Assembly: GCF_001939065.1 (NCBI RefSeq)
Contig: NZ_MPSZ01000001.1
Location: 434,001-498,000 of the forward strand
Direction of reading: 5' to 3'
Origin: Exiguobacterium indicum HHS 31
Lineage (GTDB): Bacteria; Bacillota; Bacilli; Exiguobacteriales; Exiguobacteriaceae
Length of the DNA stretch: 64,000 nucleotides
A program made the position numbers and the translations under genes. Below are positions 62,058 to 64,000 of the stretch, one piece after another. Each line of letters starts with the position of its first letter. Within the stretch, counting starts at the first letter, position 1. Below the pieces are notes generated by a model. That model saw only the letters and a program-made list of their open reading frames with translations, did not search any database and was not told where the DNA came from.

Positions 62058-62834
62058 ATGGTTCAAGGAGATATCGTACTCGTCACAGGTGCAGGAAGCG
62101 GAATTGGTCTTGAAATCTCAAAGGCGTTTGCTGCGGCAGGAGCGAAGGTCGTCGTAACGGACGTTCGCGCAGAAGCAGCAGAAGAGGCGGCGGCAGCGAT
62201 TCGCGCAGCTGGTCATGAAGCGGTCGGCATGACGCTCAACGTCACTGATGAAGCACAGGTCGAAGTCGTCTTGAAGCAGACGGTCGAACAGTTTGGTCGA
62301 CTCGACGTCTTGATCAATAACGCGGGTCTTCAACACGTCTCACCAATTGAAGAGTTTCCGACTGAGAAATTCGAATTGATGATCAAGATCATGTTGACGG
62401 CGCCGTTCATCGCTATCAAACATGCCTTTCCGATCATGAAGGAACAAGGCTACGGACGGATTCTTAACATGGCATCGATCAATGGTTTGATCGGTTTTGC
62501 CGGGAAAGCAGCGTATAACTCGGCGAAACATGGATTGCTCGGTCTGACGAAGGTCGCAGCCCTTGAAGGAGCGGAACACGAAATCACCGTCAACGCGATT
62601 TGCCCGGGGTACGTCGATACACCACTTGTCCGCAATCAGATGGAAGACTTGGCGAAGACGCGTCACGTCGAGCTTGAGAAGGTACTTGAGGAAGTCATCT
62701 ATCCGCTCGTTCCACAAAAACGGTTGCTCGCCGTCGAGGAAATCGCGGATTATGCATTGTTCCTCGCGAGCCGCAAAGCAAAAGGCATCACAGGACAAGC
62801 GAACGTACTCGATGGAGGATATACGATTCAATAA
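62058..62834 (+). CDS. 3-hydroxybutyrate dehydrogenase
   Basis: Short-chain dehydrogenase, 258 residues. [11 protein letters not shown] binds [13 protein letters not shown] follows, the Ser is in NMASINGL, and the YNSAKH motif holds Tyr and Lys. It oxidises D-3-hydroxybutyrate to acetoacetate for the CoA-transferase. The ATG at 62058 is spaced from GGGGAG; the GTG at 62049 is too close. Equivalent of B. subtilis yxjF. Confidence 0.9.
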   Translation: MVQGDIVLVTGAGSGIGLEISKAFAAAGAKVVVTDVRAEAAEEAAAAIRAAGHEAVGMTLNVTDEAQVEVVLKQTVEQFGRLDVLINNAGLQHVSPIEEFPTEKFELMIKIMLTAPFIAIKHAFPIMKEQGYGRILNMASINGLIGFAGKAAYNSAKHGLLGLTKVAALEGAEHEITVNAICPGYVDTPLVRNQMEDLAKTRHVELEKVLEEVIYPLVPQKRLLAVEEIADYALFLASRKAKGITGQANVLDGGYTIQ

Positions 62835-62847
62835 GGAGATGGAGCAG

Positions 62848-64000
62848 ATGAGTGAAGCAGTCGTCATCGTCAGTGCGACGCGCACGGCGATCGGAAATTT
62901 CAATGGGAGTTTGAAGGACGTCAAAGCAACGGAACTCGGAGCGACGGTCATCCGTGCGGCACTTGAAAAAGCAGGTGTCGCTGGGAATCACGTCGACGAA
63001 GTCTTTTTCGGTAACGTCCTCTCAGCAGGACTTGGTCAAAATCCAGCACGGCAAGCGGCACTCGCTGCCGGATTACCGGAGACATGTCCAGCGATGACCG
63101 TTAACAAGGTCTGCGGATCCGGTCTCTCGGCCGTCCATCTTGCGTATCAAGCAATCAAGTCGGGCGAAGCCGATGTCATCGTTGCCGGTGGGATGGAGAA
63201 CATGAGCCAAGCGCCGTATGTCCTATCGGGCGCACGGTCTGGGCTGAAGATGGGTGACCAACCGCTCGTCGATACGATCATCCAGGATGGACTTGAGTGT
63301 GCGTTTAATGACTATCACATGGGAATCACGGCAGAGAATTTAGCCGACGCCTATGAACTCTCCCGCGAAGCCCAGGATCAGTTCGCGGCGACGAGTCAGC
63401 AAAAAGCGCAGACGGCATTAGCGGAAGAACGGTTCGTCTCGGAAATCACGCCAGTGTTGATTCCACAACGAAAAGGCGACCCGATCCGTTTTGATCAAGA
63501 TGAGTTTCCGCGTGCCGGAACATCTGTCGAAACACTCAGTCGTTTGCGCCCAGCATTCAAAAAGGACGGAACGGTCACGGCAGGAAATGCATCTGGCATC
63601 AATGACGGAGCTGCGGCACTCGTCATCATGTCCGCGACAAAGGCACAAGAACTCGGCGTGACACCACTCGTTGAGATCGTCGCGAACGGAACGTCCGGTG
63701 TCGATCCGAGTATCATGGGAATCGGTCCCGTCCAAGCGGTCCAAAAGGCACTCGATAAAGCGGGACTGACGCTTGAGGAGATTGATGTCATCGAAGCGAA
63801 CGAAGCGTTCGCGGCACAATCTCTCGCGGTCGATGCGGAGCTACAGTTCCCGCATGAGAAGCTCAACCGAAATGGCGGTGCAATCGCGCTCGGTCATCCG
63901 ATCGGTGCGAGTGGGGCGCGGATTCTCGTTACGTTGATCCATGAACTCGAGCGGACGGGTGAGACACATGGTCTTGCGACGTTATGCGTCGGGGGCGGTC
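62848..64000 (+). CDS. acetyl-CoA acetyltransferase (thiolase), 3' end beyond window
   Basis: 384 codons of a roughly 390-residue degradative or biosynthetic thiolase. Nucleophile Cys89 is in NKVCGSGL, the active His is in [14 protein letters not shown], and the second Cys comes at the very end (LCVGGG). It splits acetoacetyl-CoA to two acetyl-CoA, which completes the pathway 3-hydroxybutyrate, acetoacetate, acetoacetyl-CoA, acetyl-CoA. AAGGAG precedes the ATG. Confidence 0.93.
   Translation, partial: MSEAVVIVSATRTAIGNFNGSLKDVKATELGATVIRAALEKAGVAGNHVDEVFFGNVLSAGLGQNPARQAALAAGLPETCPAMTVNKVCGSGLSAVHLAYQAIKSGEADVIVAGGMENMSQAPYVLSGARSGLKMGDQPLVDTIIQDGLECAFNDYHMGITAENLADAYELSREAQDQFAATSQQKAQTALAEERFVSEITPVLIPQRKGDPIRFDQDEFPRAGTSVETLSRLRPAFKKDGTVTAGNASGINDGAAALVIMSATKAQELGVTPLVEIVANGTSGVDPSIMGIGPVQAVQKALDKAGLTLEEIDVIEANEAFAAQSLAVDAELQFPHEKLNRNGGAIALGHPIGASGARILVTLIHELERTGETHGLATLCVGGG

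Overview
The window looks like a chromosomal segment of a low-GC Gram-positive rod of the Bacillales. The best fit is the non-sporulating genus Exiguobacterium, and that assignment is an inference. The main evidence is gene order. lexA, yneA, yneB, ynzC, tkt, yneF, ccdA, ccdC (yneJ), yneK, aconitase, the YneP thioesterase and plsY occur in the same relative order as in the Bacillus subtilis yneA-yneS region. The spore genes that sit between yneK and citB in B. subtilis (cotM, sspO, sspP) are absent, and unrelated genes occupy that space. No rRNA, tRNA, CRISPR array, transposase or phage gene was seen.

Layout: 1-2.2 kb carries glpF-glpK for glycerol uptake (glpK runs off the left edge) with a perfect cre site. 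2.3-7.6 kb carries the SOS core (divergent lexA and yneA around three LexA boxes), yneB, ynzC, transketolase and yneF. 7.7-11.2 kb holds a heterodimeric multidrug ABC exporter. 11.3-18.4 kb holds a 3D-domain cell-wall protein, a Spo0E-like phosphatase, ccdA/ccdC, yneK, a VOC/LD-carboxypeptidase fusion and an Rrf2 regulator. 18.5-29 kb holds a divergent globin-like protein, an MFS exporter with a peptide-encoding attenuator leader, prfC, stress proteins, an NCS2 permease with its LysR neighbour and an RtcB ligase. 29-40.6 kb holds aconitase, a tandem-AAA CbxX-type ATPase, the thioesterase, a VanY-type lipoprotein, plsY, a DeoR-type regulator and CutC. 40.7-52.9 kb holds a BmrA-like exporter, a histidine kinase overlapping a degenerate GGDEF-EAL protein, a TrhA/hemolysin III protein, PepF and RpiA. 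53-57.2 kb is a visibly AT-richer accessory block with an ABC transporter whose permease carries a large extracellular domain. 57.2-59 kb has a DUF350 membrane protein and a diguanylate cyclase. 59.2-64 kb is a ketone-body (3-hydroxybutyrate/acetoacetate) operon that runs off the right edge.

Regulatory signals readable from the sequence include three SOS boxes, two cre sites, a CcpC-type box upstream of aconitase at the position known from B. subtilis citB, three sigma-B type promoters each 43-47 nt upstream of a stress-type gene, a run of three TTTACA repeats at exact 11-bp intervals, and many strong hairpin terminators.

The most promising candidates for undescribed biology are five. (1) The MFS leader encodes a 25-residue peptide and has mutually exclusive hairpins that share an exact 9-nt repeat. 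(2) An Rrf2/NsrR-like regulator without the cluster cysteines is paired divergently with a globin-like protein that appears to lack the heme-ligand His and the FAD domain. (3) A VOC domain is fused to an S66 LD-carboxypeptidase. (4) The AT-rich ABC cassette has an ectodomain that may be a catalytically dead M1 peptidase fold. (5) A terminator hairpin is inserted between the Shine-Dalgarno and the ATG of the gene behind lexA.
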